Origin: Streptomyces sp. NBC_01381
GTDB taxonomy: Bacteria; Actinomycetota; Actinomycetes; Streptomycetales; Streptomycetaceae
DNA: 64,000 nucleotides
Reading direction: 5' to 3'
NCBI RefSeq assembly: GCF_026340305.1
Contig: NZ_JAPEPI010000002.1
Location: forward strand, 3,410,001 to 3,474,000
Shown: piece by piece, positions 32,832-41,171 of the stretch
Position numbering within the stretch: the stretch's first letter is position 1
Layout of the letters: each line of letters begins with the position of its first letter
The notes under the pieces: model-generated
The model's input: only the letters and a program-made list of their open reading frames with translations
Told to the model about the DNA's origin: nothing
The model's database searches: none
Made by a program: the position numbers and the translations under genes

Positions 32832-33995
32832 CTACGCGTCGGCTACGGAGTCGAAGTCCACCTGATCCCGCGGCACGCCCTGCGCGTCCGCGTCCACCGA
32901 GCGGCGCAGCGCCTCATGCAGTTTCGCTGGGGTCAGTACGCCGAGGAAGTGGGCCCCGTCGAGGACCGCCACCCAGCCCGCGTCGTGCTGCAGCATCACG
33001 CCGAAGGCCTGCTTGAGCGGCGCGCCGACGGGGACCCATGCCTTCATCCGGTGGGCCAGATCGCCGACCTTGCCGCCCTCCCCGGCCAGCGCCACCTCGT
33101 CGACGCCGACCCAGCCGTGCAGATCGCCTTCCGCGTCGAGGACGACGGCCCAGCGCGCGTCCTGCTCGCGCAGCCGGGCCGCGGCCTGCGGGGCGGGCTC
33201 GTCGAGGCGGGTCACCGACGGCTGCTCCAGGTCGTCGGCCTGGATCTCGGTGACCGAGAGCCGCTTCAGGCCCCGGTCGGCGCCCACGAACTCGGCGACA
33301 TACGGCGTGGCAGGAGTGCCGAGCACCGCTCCCGGCGTATCGAACTGCTCGATGCGCCCCTGCCCGTACACCGCGATCCGGTCCCCGAGCCTGACCGCCT
33401 CCTCGATGTCGTGCGTGACAAGCAGCACCGTCTTGCGGACGGCCGCCTGCATCCGCAGGAACTCGTCCTGCAACTGCTCCCGCACCACCGGGTCGACCGC
33501 CCCGAACGGCTCGTCCATCAGGAGGACCGGCGGATCGGCCGCCAGCGCCCGTGCCACCCCGACCCGCTGACGCTGACCGCCCGACAACTGCTCGGGATAG
33601 CGGGAGCCGTACATCTTCGGATCGAGCCCCACCAGGTCGAGCAGCTCGGCCGCACGCGCCCGGGCCTTCCCCTTCTTCCAGCCGACGAGCGCGGGCACGG
33701 TCGCCGTGTTGTCGAGGACGGTCCGGTGCGGGAAGAGCCCCACCTGCTGGATGACATAGCCGATGCGACGGCGAAGCCGGACCGGGTCGACATCGGCGAT
33801 GTTCTCGTCGTTGACGAAGATGCGGCCCGATGTCGGCTCGATGAGCCGGTTCACCATCATCATCGTGGTCGTCTTGCCGCACCCGGACGGGCCGACGAGC
33901 GTGACCAGTTCACCCTGCGCGACCTCGAAGGAGAGCTCGTCCACGGCCGTCGTGCCGTCCGGGTAGCGCTTGGTCACCTGCTCGAACCGGATCAT
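32832..33995 (-). CDS. betaine/choline-type ABC transporter ATPase with CBS domains
   Basis: Protein of 387 residues. The N-terminal ATPase domain has Walker A GPSGCGKTT (about 35-43), Q-loop QQVGLFPH, signature LSGGQRQR and Walker B LLMDEPFGAVDP. The C-terminal 130 residues are a tandem CBS-like module (WAVVLDAEGDLHGWVG and GWVAVLDGAHFLGVLT), as in OpuA/OpuC ATPases where it senses ionic strength. It surely serves the two permeases and binding protein at 30256-32587 but is on the opposite strand and convergent, so the subunits need two promoters. Confidence 0.92.
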   Translation of the reverse strand: MIRFEQVTKRYPDGTTAVDELSFEVAQGELVTLVGPSGCGKTTTMMMVNRLIEPTSGRIFVNDENIADVDPVRLRRRIGYVIQQVGLFPHRTVLDNTATVPALVGWKKGKARARAAELLDLVGLDPKMYGSRYPEQLSGGQRQRVGVARALAADPPVLLMDEPFGAVDPVVREQLQDEFLRMQAAVRKTVLLVTHDIEEAVRLGDRIAVYGQGRIEQFDTPGAVLGTPATPYVAEFVGADRGLKRLSVTEIQADDLEQPSVTRLDEPAPQAAARLREQDARWAVVLDAEGDLHGWVGVDEVALAGEGGKVGDLAHRMKAWVPVGAPLKQAFGVMLQHDAGWVAVLDGAHFLGVLTPAKLHEALRRSVDADAQGVPRDQVDFDSVADA

Positions 33996-34017
33996 GCACT
34001 CACGCTAACCGCGCCCC

Positions 34018-34731
34018 TCACACTCCGCTCACCAGCACCACCTCGAGCCTGCGCGGGCCGTGTACGCCCTCCACCCGGTCCAGTTCGATGTCACTGGTCG
34101 CCGACGGTCCCGAGATCCACGTGAGCGGCCGGGCGGGGTCGAGCCGTTCGAGTGCCAGGGGGACGGAGGCGACGACCTGATCAGGGACCCGTACGACACA
34201 GATGTGGTGATCGGGGACGAGCGTGACGCGGCGGCGGCCCTGGTCCGGGCCGCCGTCCAGGACGATCGTGCCGGTCTCGGCGACGGCGACCGCGCAGCCC
34301 GTGACGACACTGTCGACCTCGTCAAGCTCCCGGGCGGTGTGCGTGGCCAGGTCCTCGACGCGCTCCGGTCCTTCCGCGGGCAGCCAGCCGGTCGGCAGCG
34401 CGGCCGGCACGAGCACGCTGCGCGAGCCCCGCTCGGCGAGCAGCCGCCCGAGCAGTTCCGGCAGCTGCCCCGCCTCTGCGCGATGCACGATCGCCCGGTA
34501 GTCCGCGAGGTTCTCGGCGAGCAGCTCGACGGTCTGCTCCGCGGTGCGATCACCGTGCTCCCGCAGATAGCCGCGCTCGACGGTGCCGTCGTAGGAGTAC
34601 GGCACACCGTCGGCTCGCGCGTCGCCCCGTACGTCGTCCCGCACGTCGGCTCGTGTACCGGCTCGTACGTCGTCTCGTACGTCGGTCAGGGCGCGTCGCA
34701 CCCTGCCCAGGATCAGGTCTCTGCTGCTCAC
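34018..34731 (-). CDS. lutC: lactate utilisation protein LutC (LUD domain)
   Basis: Protein of 237 residues, LUD/YkgG family, third subunit of the LutABC L-lactate oxidation complex. GTG 34731 overlaps the lutB stop (GTGA). The core runs from AEQTVELLAENLADYRA to the C-terminus and includes VAETGTIVLDGGPDQGRR. Residues about 17-40 are an insert of repeated D-V-R/D-A-R units from a repetitive DNA segment (about 34615-34690), probably a variable loop. The protein ends in LEVVLVSGV. Confidence 0.9.
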   Translation of the reverse strand: MSSRDLILGRVRRALTDVRDDVRAGTRADVRDDVRGDARADGVPYSYDGTVERGYLREHGDRTAEQTVELLAENLADYRAIVHRAEAGQLPELLGRLLAERGSRSVLVPAALPTGWLPAEGPERVEDLATHTARELDEVDSVVTGCAVAVAETGTIVLDGGPDQGRRRVTLVPDHHICVVRVPDQVVASVPLALERLDPARPLTWISGPSATSDIELDRVEGVHGPRRLEVVLVSGV

Positions 34732-36233
34732 TTGCCGCTCCTCTTCCCGCTCCTCTGGGCCCGGCCGCCTTCGGTCCGCTGCCACCAGTCCCGGAACGGC
34801 TCCGCCGGCACCTGCGGCATGTCCCGCGTCGCACTCCACGCCCGACCGGGGCCGGGGAGCGTGCGCGGATGGAGGCGCCGGGTGCGCGAGGCGAGCCGCT
34901 GGCCGGCGCGCAGCGCCCCCGGGCGGCCGAACGCCCAGCCGGCCGCGCGCATCGCCGCCCGCTCCGCGGCATGCCCGCGCGCCGGCCGCAGCGTCACCTT
35001 CGTGCCGTTCCTGGTCACTTCGCCGCCCTGGACCACCCGCTCCCGCAGATGGACCAGGACCTCGGGGATGTCGATGGCGACCGGACACACGTCGTAGCAG
35101 GCGCCGCAGAGCGTCGATGCGTAGGGGAGCGAGGCGTCGATCTCGCTCTGGATGCCGCGGAGTTGGGGGCTGAGGATCGCACCGATGGGGCCCGGGTAGA
35201 CCGAGCCGTACGCATGGCCACCCGCCCGTTCGTAGACGGGGCAGACATTGAGGCATGCCGAACAGCGGATGCAGCGCAGTGCCTGCCGGCCCACCTCGTC
35301 GGCGAGGGTGTCGGTGCGGCCGTTGTCGAGCAGCACGAGATGGAAGTCGCGCGGCCCGTCGGCGGTCTCCGCGTCCGTCGTACCGGTCCACATCGAGGTG
35401 TACGGGTTCATGCGCTCGGCCGTGGAGGAGCGGGGCAGCGTCTGGAGGAAGACCTCGAGGTCCCGCCACGTCGGCACGACCTTCTCGATGCCGACGACCG
35501 AGATCAGCGTCTCGGGGAGGGTGAGACACATCCTCCCGTTGCCCTCCGACTCGACGACGACCAGCGTGCCCGTCTCGGCCACCATGAAGTTCGCCCCGGA
35601 GACGCCGACCTTGGCCCGCAGGAACTTCTCGCGCAGATGGAGCCGTGCCGCCTCGGCGAGCTCGGCGGGCGTATCGGTGAGACCGTCCGGCGCGGGGCGG
35701 CCCCATTCGCTCATCTCGCGCGCGAAGATGTCGCGGATCTCGCCGCGGTTGCGGTGGATGGCGGGGACCAGGATGTGCGAGGGGCGGTCCTTGCCGAGCT
35801 GCACGATGAGCTCGGCGAGATCGGTCTCGTAGGCGCTGATGCCCTCGGCCTCCAGGGCTTCGTTGAGGCCGATCTCCTGCGTGGCCATCGACTTGACCTT
35901 GACCACTTCGGACTCTCCCGTGGCCTTCACAAGCCCGGTGACGATGCGGTTGGCCTCGTCGGCGTCCGCCGCCCAGTGCACGGTGCCGCCCGCGGCCGTG
36001 ACCGACTCCTCCAACTGGACCAGATACCGGTCGAGATGGCGGAGCGTCTCGTCCTTGATGCGCTTGCCGGCCTCGCGCAGCTGTGCCCAGTCGTCGAGCT
36101 CGGCGACGGCCTTGGCGCGCTTGTCCCGGATGGTGTGCGTGGCGTGCCGCAGATTGGCGCGCAGGGTCTTGTTCCCGACGGCCTCGCGGGCGGCCTCGGG
36201 GAAGGCGGGCATGCCTACGAATGTGCCGCTCAT
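34728..36233 (-). CDS. lutB: iron-sulfur lactate utilisation protein LutB
   Basis: Protein of 501 residues. A LUD domain (FMVAETGTLVVVESEGNGRMC) is followed by a ferredoxin-like domain with two 4Fe-4S motifs: CIRCSACLNVCP near residue 318 and CGACYDVCP near 373. It is the electron-transfer and catalytic core subunit of the LutABC L-lactate dehydrogenase system. ATG 36233 overlaps the lutA stop (ATGA). The C-terminal 70 residues are a basic, Pro/Arg-rich tail ending KRSGK. Confidence 0.93.
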   Translation of the reverse strand: MSGTFVGMPAFPEAAREAVGNKTLRANLRHATHTIRDKRAKAVAELDDWAQLREAGKRIKDETLRHLDRYLVQLEESVTAAGGTVHWAADADEANRIVTGLVKATGESEVVKVKSMATQEIGLNEALEAEGISAYETDLAELIVQLGKDRPSHILVPAIHRNRGEIRDIFAREMSEWGRPAPDGLTDTPAELAEAARLHLREKFLRAKVGVSGANFMVAETGTLVVVESEGNGRMCLTLPETLISVVGIEKVVPTWRDLEVFLQTLPRSSTAERMNPYTSMWTGTTDAETADGPRDFHLVLLDNGRTDTLADEVGRQALRCIRCSACLNVCPVYERAGGHAYGSVYPGPIGAILSPQLRGIQSEIDASLPYASTLCGACYDVCPVAIDIPEVLVHLRERVVQGGEVTRNGTKVTLRPARGHAAERAAMRAAGWAFGRPGALRAGQRLASRTRRLHPRTLPGPGRAWSATRDMPQVPAEPFRDWWQRTEGGRAQRSGKRSGK

Positions 36234-36991
36234 GCCAGAGGCTCCTCTTCCGTGCTCGCCAGGATCTCCGCGATGTGGACCGGACGTACGCCGCTTCTGA
36301 GGCGGGTCATCGTCCCGCCGATGTGCATCAGACAGGAGTTGTCGGCCGCGCACAGCACATCGGCACCCGTCGACTCGGCGTTGCGGACCTTGTCCGTGCC
36401 CATCGCCGCCGAGACATCGGAGTTCTTGATCGCGAAGGTGCCGCCGAAGCCACAGCACTCCTCGGCGCCGGGCAGCTCGCGCAGCTCAAGTCCCTTGACC
36501 GACCTGAGCAGTCGGGCGGGCCGCTCCCCGAGGCCGAGGGAGCGCAGACCGTGACAGGTCGGGTGGTACGTCACCGTGTGCGGGTAGTACGCCCCGACGT
36601 CCGTCACACCGAGCACGTCCACCAGGAACTCGGTCAGCTCGTACGTCTTGGGGACCACGGGCGCCAGCGCCGTCGCAAGGCCCTCACCCCGCCCCTCGGC
36701 CCGAGCCCGGTCTCCCATACGCGGATACAGCTCGCGGACCATCGCTCCGCACGAGCCGGACGGCGTCACGATCGCGTCGTACCCGCCCTCCCCGAAAACA
36801 TCGGAGAAATGCCGGGCGAGCGGTTCTGCCTGATGGCGATAGCCGGTGTTGTAGTGCGCCTGTCCGCAGCAGGTCTGCGCCATCGGGAAATCGACCTCGA
36901 CGCCGAGCCTGGTCAGCAGTTTCACCACCGCGCGGCCCGTGTCCGGATACAGCGTGTCGTTGACACACGTCAGGAACAGAGCGACACGCAT
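36230..36991 (-). CDS. lutA: lactate utilisation protein LutA (CCG-domain oxidoreductase subunit)
   Basis: Protein of 253 residues with two CCG domains: TCCGQAH (Cys41-Cys42) and ECCGFGG (Cys179-Cys180), cluster ligands of the GlpC/HdrB type. With LutB and LutC it oxidises L-lactate to pyruvate and passes electrons to the respiratory chain. ATG 36991 is preceded by GAGGAGGAA. It starts 56 bp after the rhaB stop on the same strand, so rhaB-lutABC is probably one transcript. Confidence 0.93.
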   Translation of the reverse strand: MRVALFLTCVNDTLYPDTGRAVVKLLTRLGVEVDFPMAQTCCGQAHYNTGYRHQAEPLARHFSDVFGEGGYDAIVTPSGSCGAMVRELYPRMGDRARAEGRGEGLATALAPVVPKTYELTEFLVDVLGVTDVGAYYPHTVTYHPTCHGLRSLGLGERPARLLRSVKGLELRELPGAEECCGFGGTFAIKNSDVSAAMGTDKVRNAESTGADVLCAADNSCLMHIGGTMTRLRSGVRPVHIAEILASTEEEPLA

Positions 36992-37047
36992 CGCGGGTTC
37001 CTCCTCGTCGATCATCGGATGGATGCAGGGTATGCGCTGCGTCGGCG

Positions 37048-38613
37048 TTACGGGAGTCGGTGTGCGGCGATGCGTTGGGACGTGATGCGTTGGGGCGTGA
37101 TGCGCTGGGACGTGATGCGCTGGGACGCTTCGGCCCACGCCGAACGGGTCCGGCGGTCGCCCGTCGGTTCGTAGTGGGTCAGCGGCTGGGTGCGGGCAAG
37201 CAGGGCTCGCATCTCGTGACGGTCCGCCGTCAGGCCGTGCGCCCTCGCCTGCACGAGTACGTTGCCGAGCGCGGCGGCCTCCGCCGGGCCCGCCACGACG
37301 GGCAGCCCGCAGGCGTCCGCCGTCAGCTGGCAGAGCAGCGTGTTGCGGGCGCCACCGCCGACTATGTGCACGACGTCCACGGATCTGCCCGTGAGGCGCT
37401 GGGCGTCCTCGATGGCCTGACGGTGGGCCAGCGCCAGGGAGTCGAGTATGCAGCGAGTCGTCTCGGCGGGGGTGGTGGGCGCGGGGTGGCCTGCGGCGGC
37501 GCAGGCCTGGGCGATGCGGTGCGGCATGTTGCCCGGGGGCAGGAACGCGGGGTCGGAGGCGTCCACCAGGAAGCGGAGGGCGGGGACTTCGGCGGCTTGA
37601 CGCAGCAGCGGTTCGAGGTCGAGGTCGCTGCTCCAGGTGCGCCGGCACTCCTGGAGCAGCCACAGGCCCATGATGTTGCGGAGGTAGCGGACCGTGCCGT
37701 CCATGCCCAGCTCGTTGGTGAAGTTGGCCGCGCGGCCGGCTTCCGTGCGGACGGGGGCGTCCAGCTCCAGGCCGGCCAGGGACCATGTGCCCGTGCAGAT
37801 GTACGCGAAGTTGTCGGTGGTGGCGGGGACCGCGGCCACCGCCGATGCGGTGTCGTGCGAGGCGACCGTCGTGACGGGGGTGGGTGGTGTGGTGGGGAGG
37901 CCGGTCTCTTCCAGTACGTGCGGCAGTAGGTGGCCGGCCGGGTCGCCGGGGTGCCGCAGGGGGGCGAACAGATGGAGGTTGATGCCTAGGCGCGCTGCGA
38001 CGTCGTGCGACCAGGTCTTGGTGTGCGGGTCCAGGAGTTGGGTGGTGGACGCGTTGGTCAGTTCCGTGCCCTGTTCGCCGGTCAGCCAGTACGTGATGAG
38101 GTCCGGGATGAGGAGGAGGCGTTCGGCGGCGGCGAGTTGGGCGGTGCCTTGGGCTGCGGTCAGTTGGTAGAGGGTGTTGAAGGGTGCGTGCTGGATGCCG
38201 GTCGCCGCGTAGAGCTCGGGGGCGGGCATGGTCGCCCACACCTTGTCCGGCGCGGACTCGGTGCGGGTGTCCCGGTAGTGCACCGGGTTGCCCAGGAGGG
38301 CGCCGTCCGCGTCCAGGAGTCCGTAGTCGACCGCCCAGCCGTCTATGCCGATGGAGGTGACGGGGCCTGCGGTGCGGAGGCCGTCGAGGATGCCGGCGTA
38401 GAGGGCGAGGATGTCCCAGTGGAGGGTGTCGGCCGTGCGGATGGGGCGGTTGGGGAAGCGGTGGGCTTCTGTGAGGGTGAGGGTGTCGGGGGTTAGCTGG
38501 GCTGTCATGACGCGGCCGGTGGATGCGCCTAGGTCTATTGCGGCGAAGTGGTGAGGGCGGGGGTGTCGGCGGTGGTGTGGGCTGGAGCTGGAGTTGAGGC
38601 TGAGACTGGGCAT
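37048..38613 (-). CDS. rhaB: L-rhamnulokinase
   Basis: FGGY-family kinase of about 521 residues that phosphorylates L-rhamnulose to rhamnulose-1-phosphate. Marks are AIDLGASTGRVM (about 25-36, phosphate loop), GIDGWAVDYGLLD, and HIVGGGARNTLLCQLTAD in the C-terminal ATPase half. The start is uncertain: ATG 38613 leaves about 20 Ser/His/Pro-rich residues before the fold and has no clear ribosome site; the frame stays open upstream. The last 25 residues are a Q-R-I-T-S/P pentapeptide repeat encoded by four tandem 15-bp units, outside the conserved domain. It lies between rhaEW-type aldolase and lutA. Confidence 0.9.
   Translation of the reverse strand: MPSLSLNSSSSPHHRRHPRPHHFAAIDLGASTGRVMTAQLTPDTLTLTEAHRFPNRPIRTADTLHWDILALYAGILDGLRTAGPVTSIGIDGWAVDYGLLDADGALLGNPVHYRDTRTESAPDKVWATMPAPELYAATGIQHAPFNTLYQLTAAQGTAQLAAAERLLLIPDLITYWLTGEQGTELTNASTTQLLDPHTKTWSHDVAARLGINLHLFAPLRHPGDPAGHLLPHVLEETGLPTTPPTPVTTVASHDTASAVAAVPATTDNFAYICTGTWSLAGLELDAPVRTEAGRAANFTNELGMDGTVRYLRNIMGLWLLQECRRTWSSDLDLEPLLRQAAEVPALRFLVDASDPAFLPPGNMPHRIAQACAAAGHPAPTTPAETTRCILDSLALAHRQAIEDAQRLTGRSVDVVHIVGGGARNTLLCQLTADACGLPVVAGPAEAAALGNVLVQARAHGLTADRHEMRALLARTQPLTHYEPTGDRRTRSAWAEASQRITSQRITPQRITSQRIAAHRLP
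37069..37128. repeat. four tandem 15-bp repeats in the 3' end of rhaB
   Basis: Unit GATGCGYTGGGRCGY, four copies in a row with three variable positions. In the coding (minus) frame it yields repeated Q-R-I-T-x. A 15-bp unit preserves frame whatever the copy number. Confidence 0.9.
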
Positions 38614-39113
38614 GGGGGCTCGCAGGGGCCGTAGTTCGGGTGGGGCGTTGGGTTGGGGCTGGGCCGGGGTTTGGGGTTGGCGCCTGTGCTTGTCGTCGGG
38701 CTGGGCTGGTGTCGGCGGGTGCGGGTCGGCTCGTTCTGCACCGCCCGTCTTGGGGGCGGGGCCGCGCCGGTATGTCCGTACTCGCCATCTCGGTCTGAGC
38801 GTTCTGCTGCTTCGGCTCGCGAGACGTGGGCAACGTGCTCCGTGCGGACATACCGACACGTCCCCTCGCGAGCGTTGCGCACTGCGAGTGCGTGGTGGCC
38901 GAGGCGCCTGTCCCTTGTAAGTGATCGGGCGCAGGCTTCACCACGCTGCGGGGCGTGCGGCGCCCCACCCCCAGCCTCCCCCTCCTTGCCTCGATGCTGG
39001 ATGCCCCGGCCTCCGCCTCCCCCACTCACCCTTGCTGTCGGGCAATCGGGCGGGTGGGCGGGAAAGGCTTGTTCGGTGGGGCGAGGCTGCGGAGTTGTGG
39101 GCCGGGGTGTGGA
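38614..39113. other. 500-bp gap upstream of rhaB with a long inverted repeat
   Basis: No gene is supported, despite long open frames on both strands. The segment is G/T-rich in part (38630-38700), unlike flanking genes. CGGTATGTCCG (38768-38778) recurs as its exact complement CGGACATACCG (38845-38855), 66 bp apart, and a GCTCGCGAG/CTCGCGAGC pair (38815-38823, 38865-38873) is nested around the second arm. It should carry the rhaB-lut promoter and the terminator of the aldolase gene. Confidence 0.5.
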
Positions 39114-41171
39114 TTAGCGGAGGAACGCTGCCGGGACGCCCGCGTCCACCGGTATGTGGAGGCCCGTGGTGTGGGAGAGATCCCCTGCGGTCAGGGCGTA
39201 CACCGCGTTGGCCACGTGCTCTGGGAGCACCTCCCGCTTCAGGAGGGTGCGTTGGGCGTAGAACTCGCCCAGGTTTTCCTCCGGGACCCCGTAGACCGCC
39301 GCGCGCTTCGCGCCCCAGCCGCCCGCGAAGATTCCCGAGCCGCGGACCACGCCGTCCGGGTTGATGCCGTTCACCCGGATGCCATCGGGGCCCAACTCGG
39401 CTGCCAACAGGCGCACTTGGTGGGCCTGGTCCGCCTTTGTCGCGGAGTACGCGATGTTGTTGGGGCCCGCGAACACCGCGTTCTTCGAGGCGATGTAGAT
39501 GATGTCGCCGCCCAACCGCTGGTTCCGCATGATGCGGGCCGCCTCGCGGGAGACCAGGAACGAACCGCGGGCCATGATGTCGTGCTGCAGGTCCCAGTCG
39601 TGGGTCGTGGTCTCCAGGAGTGGCTTGGAGATGGAGATGCCCGCGTTGTTGACCACCAGGTCGACACCGCCGTACGCGAGCACGGCGGCCTGGAACGCCG
39701 CCGCGATCTGGGCTTCGGACGTCACGTCGGTCGTGACGGCGACCGCCTTGTCGGGGCCGCCCAACTCGGCTGCCACCTCCGTCGCGTTGGCCGCGTCCAG
39801 GTCGGCCACCACTACACAGGCGCCCTCCGCCACCAGGCGGTGCGCGATCGCCTTGCCGATGCCGCTGCCCGCGCCGGTCACCAGGGCCACGCGGGTGGCC
39901 AGCGGCCTGGGCTTCGGCAGGCGTTGGAGTTTGGCCTCCTCCAGGGGCCAGTACTCGATGCGGAACTTCTCCGGCTCGGGGATGGGGGCGTATGTCGACA
40001 CCGCCTCGGCGCCCCGCATCACGTTGATCGCGTTGAGGTAGAACTCGGATGCCACGCGGGCCGTCTGCTTGTCCTTGCCGAAGCTGAACATGCCGACACC
40101 GGGGACGAGAACGATCGCCGGGTCCGCCCCGCGCATGGCGGGGGAGTCCGGGGCGGCGTGCCGTGCGTAGTAGCTCGCGTACTCCTCGCGGTAGGTGGTG
40201 TGCAGCTCTCGCAGGCGGGTGATCGTCTCGTCCAGTGGGGTGGCCGGCGGGACGTCGAGGAGCAGGGGCCTGATCTTGGTGCGCAGGAAGTGGTCGGGGC
40301 AGGAGGTGCCGAGGGCCGCGAGGCGGGGGTGCTCGGTGCTCGACAGGAAGTCGAGGACCACGTCCACATCCGTGAAGTGGCCGATCTGCGGATGGTCCTG
40401 GGAGGCCAGTGCGCGGACGTACGGGGCCAGTTCCGCCGCGCGGCGGTGGCGTTCGGGGGTGGACAGCGGCGTGAACTCGGCGCGTGCGGGCCCGAACGGG
40501 TCGGTCTTGCCGCGCTCGGTGAGGAACGCCTCGGCGGTGCGGATGATGTGCAGCGAATTGCGCTCGCACTCCTCGGCCGTGTCGCCCCAGGCCGTGATGC
40601 CGTGGCCGCCCAGGATGCAGCCGATCGCCCCAGGGTTCGCCGTCTTCACCTCGGCGATGTCCAGGCCGAGTTGGAAGCCGGGGCGGCGCCAGGGGACCCA
40701 GGCCACCGTGTCGCCGAAGCATGCGGCGGTCAGCTTCTCGCCGTCCGCCGAGCAGGCCAGGGCGATGCCCGAGTCGGGGTGCAGATGGTCCACGTGCGCC
40801 GCGTCCACCAGAGCGTGCATCGCCGTGTCGATGGACGGTGCCGCGCCGCCCTTGCCGTGCAGGCAGTAGTCGAAGGCCGTGACCATGTTGTCCTCGCGGT
40901 CCACGCCCTCGTACACATCCTTGAGCGCGTGCAGCCGGTCAAGGCGCAGGACCGCGAGGCCGTCCTCGGTGAGAGTGCCGAGGTCGCCGCCCGAGCCCTT
41001 GACCCACATCAGTCCGGTCTCCGTGCCCGAGACCGGGTCGAGGGCCGTGCCCTTCGCCGACGCGTTGCCGCCCGCGTAATTGGTGTTGCGCGGGTCAGCG
41101 CCCAAGCGGTGCGCGCGGTCGAGCAGTTCCTCGATCTGTGCGTGCTGTGTCATCTCGCTCATGCCGCTCAT
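39114..41171 (-). CDS. bifunctional rhamnulose-1-phosphate aldolase / L-lactaldehyde dehydrogenase (RhaEW type)
   Basis: Two-domain enzyme of about 685 residues. The N-terminal class II aldolase/adducin-like part (RNTNYAGGNASAKG, DHLHPDSGIA, GGHGITAWG) splits rhamnulose-1-P to DHAP and L-lactaldehyde. The C-terminal short-chain dehydrogenase part (VALVTGAGSGIGKA near 430; catalytic YSATK near 590) would oxidise L-lactaldehyde to L-lactate. ATG 41171 overlaps the isomerase stop (ATGA); ATG 41162 and 41153 are close alternatives. This fused enzyme is the usual aldolase of actinobacterial and Bacillus rhamnose pathways; the dehydrogenase product feeds the nearby LutABC. Confidence 0.92.
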   Translation of the reverse strand: MSGMSEMTQHAQIEELLDRAHRLGADPRNTNYAGGNASAKGTALDPVSGTETGLMWVKGSGGDLGTLTEDGLAVLRLDRLHALKDVYEGVDREDNMVTAFDYCLHGKGGAAPSIDTAMHALVDAAHVDHLHPDSGIALACSADGEKLTAACFGDTVAWVPWRRPGFQLGLDIAEVKTANPGAIGCILGGHGITAWGDTAEECERNSLHIIRTAEAFLTERGKTDPFGPARAEFTPLSTPERHRRAAELAPYVRALASQDHPQIGHFTDVDVVLDFLSSTEHPRLAALGTSCPDHFLRTKIRPLLLDVPPATPLDETITRLRELHTTYREEYASYYARHAAPDSPAMRGADPAIVLVPGVGMFSFGKDKQTARVASEFYLNAINVMRGAEAVSTYAPIPEPEKFRIEYWPLEEAKLQRLPKPRPLATRVALVTGAGSGIGKAIAHRLVAEGACVVVADLDAANATEVAAELGGPDKAVAVTTDVTSEAQIAAAFQAAVLAYGGVDLVVNNAGISISKPLLETTTHDWDLQHDIMARGSFLVSREAARIMRNQRLGGDIIYIASKNAVFAGPNNIAYSATKADQAHQVRLLAAELGPDGIRVNGINPDGVVRGSGIFAGGWGAKRAAVYGVPEENLGEFYAQRTLLKREVLPEHVANAVYALTAGDLSHTTGLHIPVDAGVPAAFLR

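Noticed and set aside
38614..39113. Possible small genes or an RNA element upstream of rhaB
   Set aside because: Open frames there lack ribosome sites and family resemblance; I could not fold a known riboswitch. Kept only as an inverted-repeat region.
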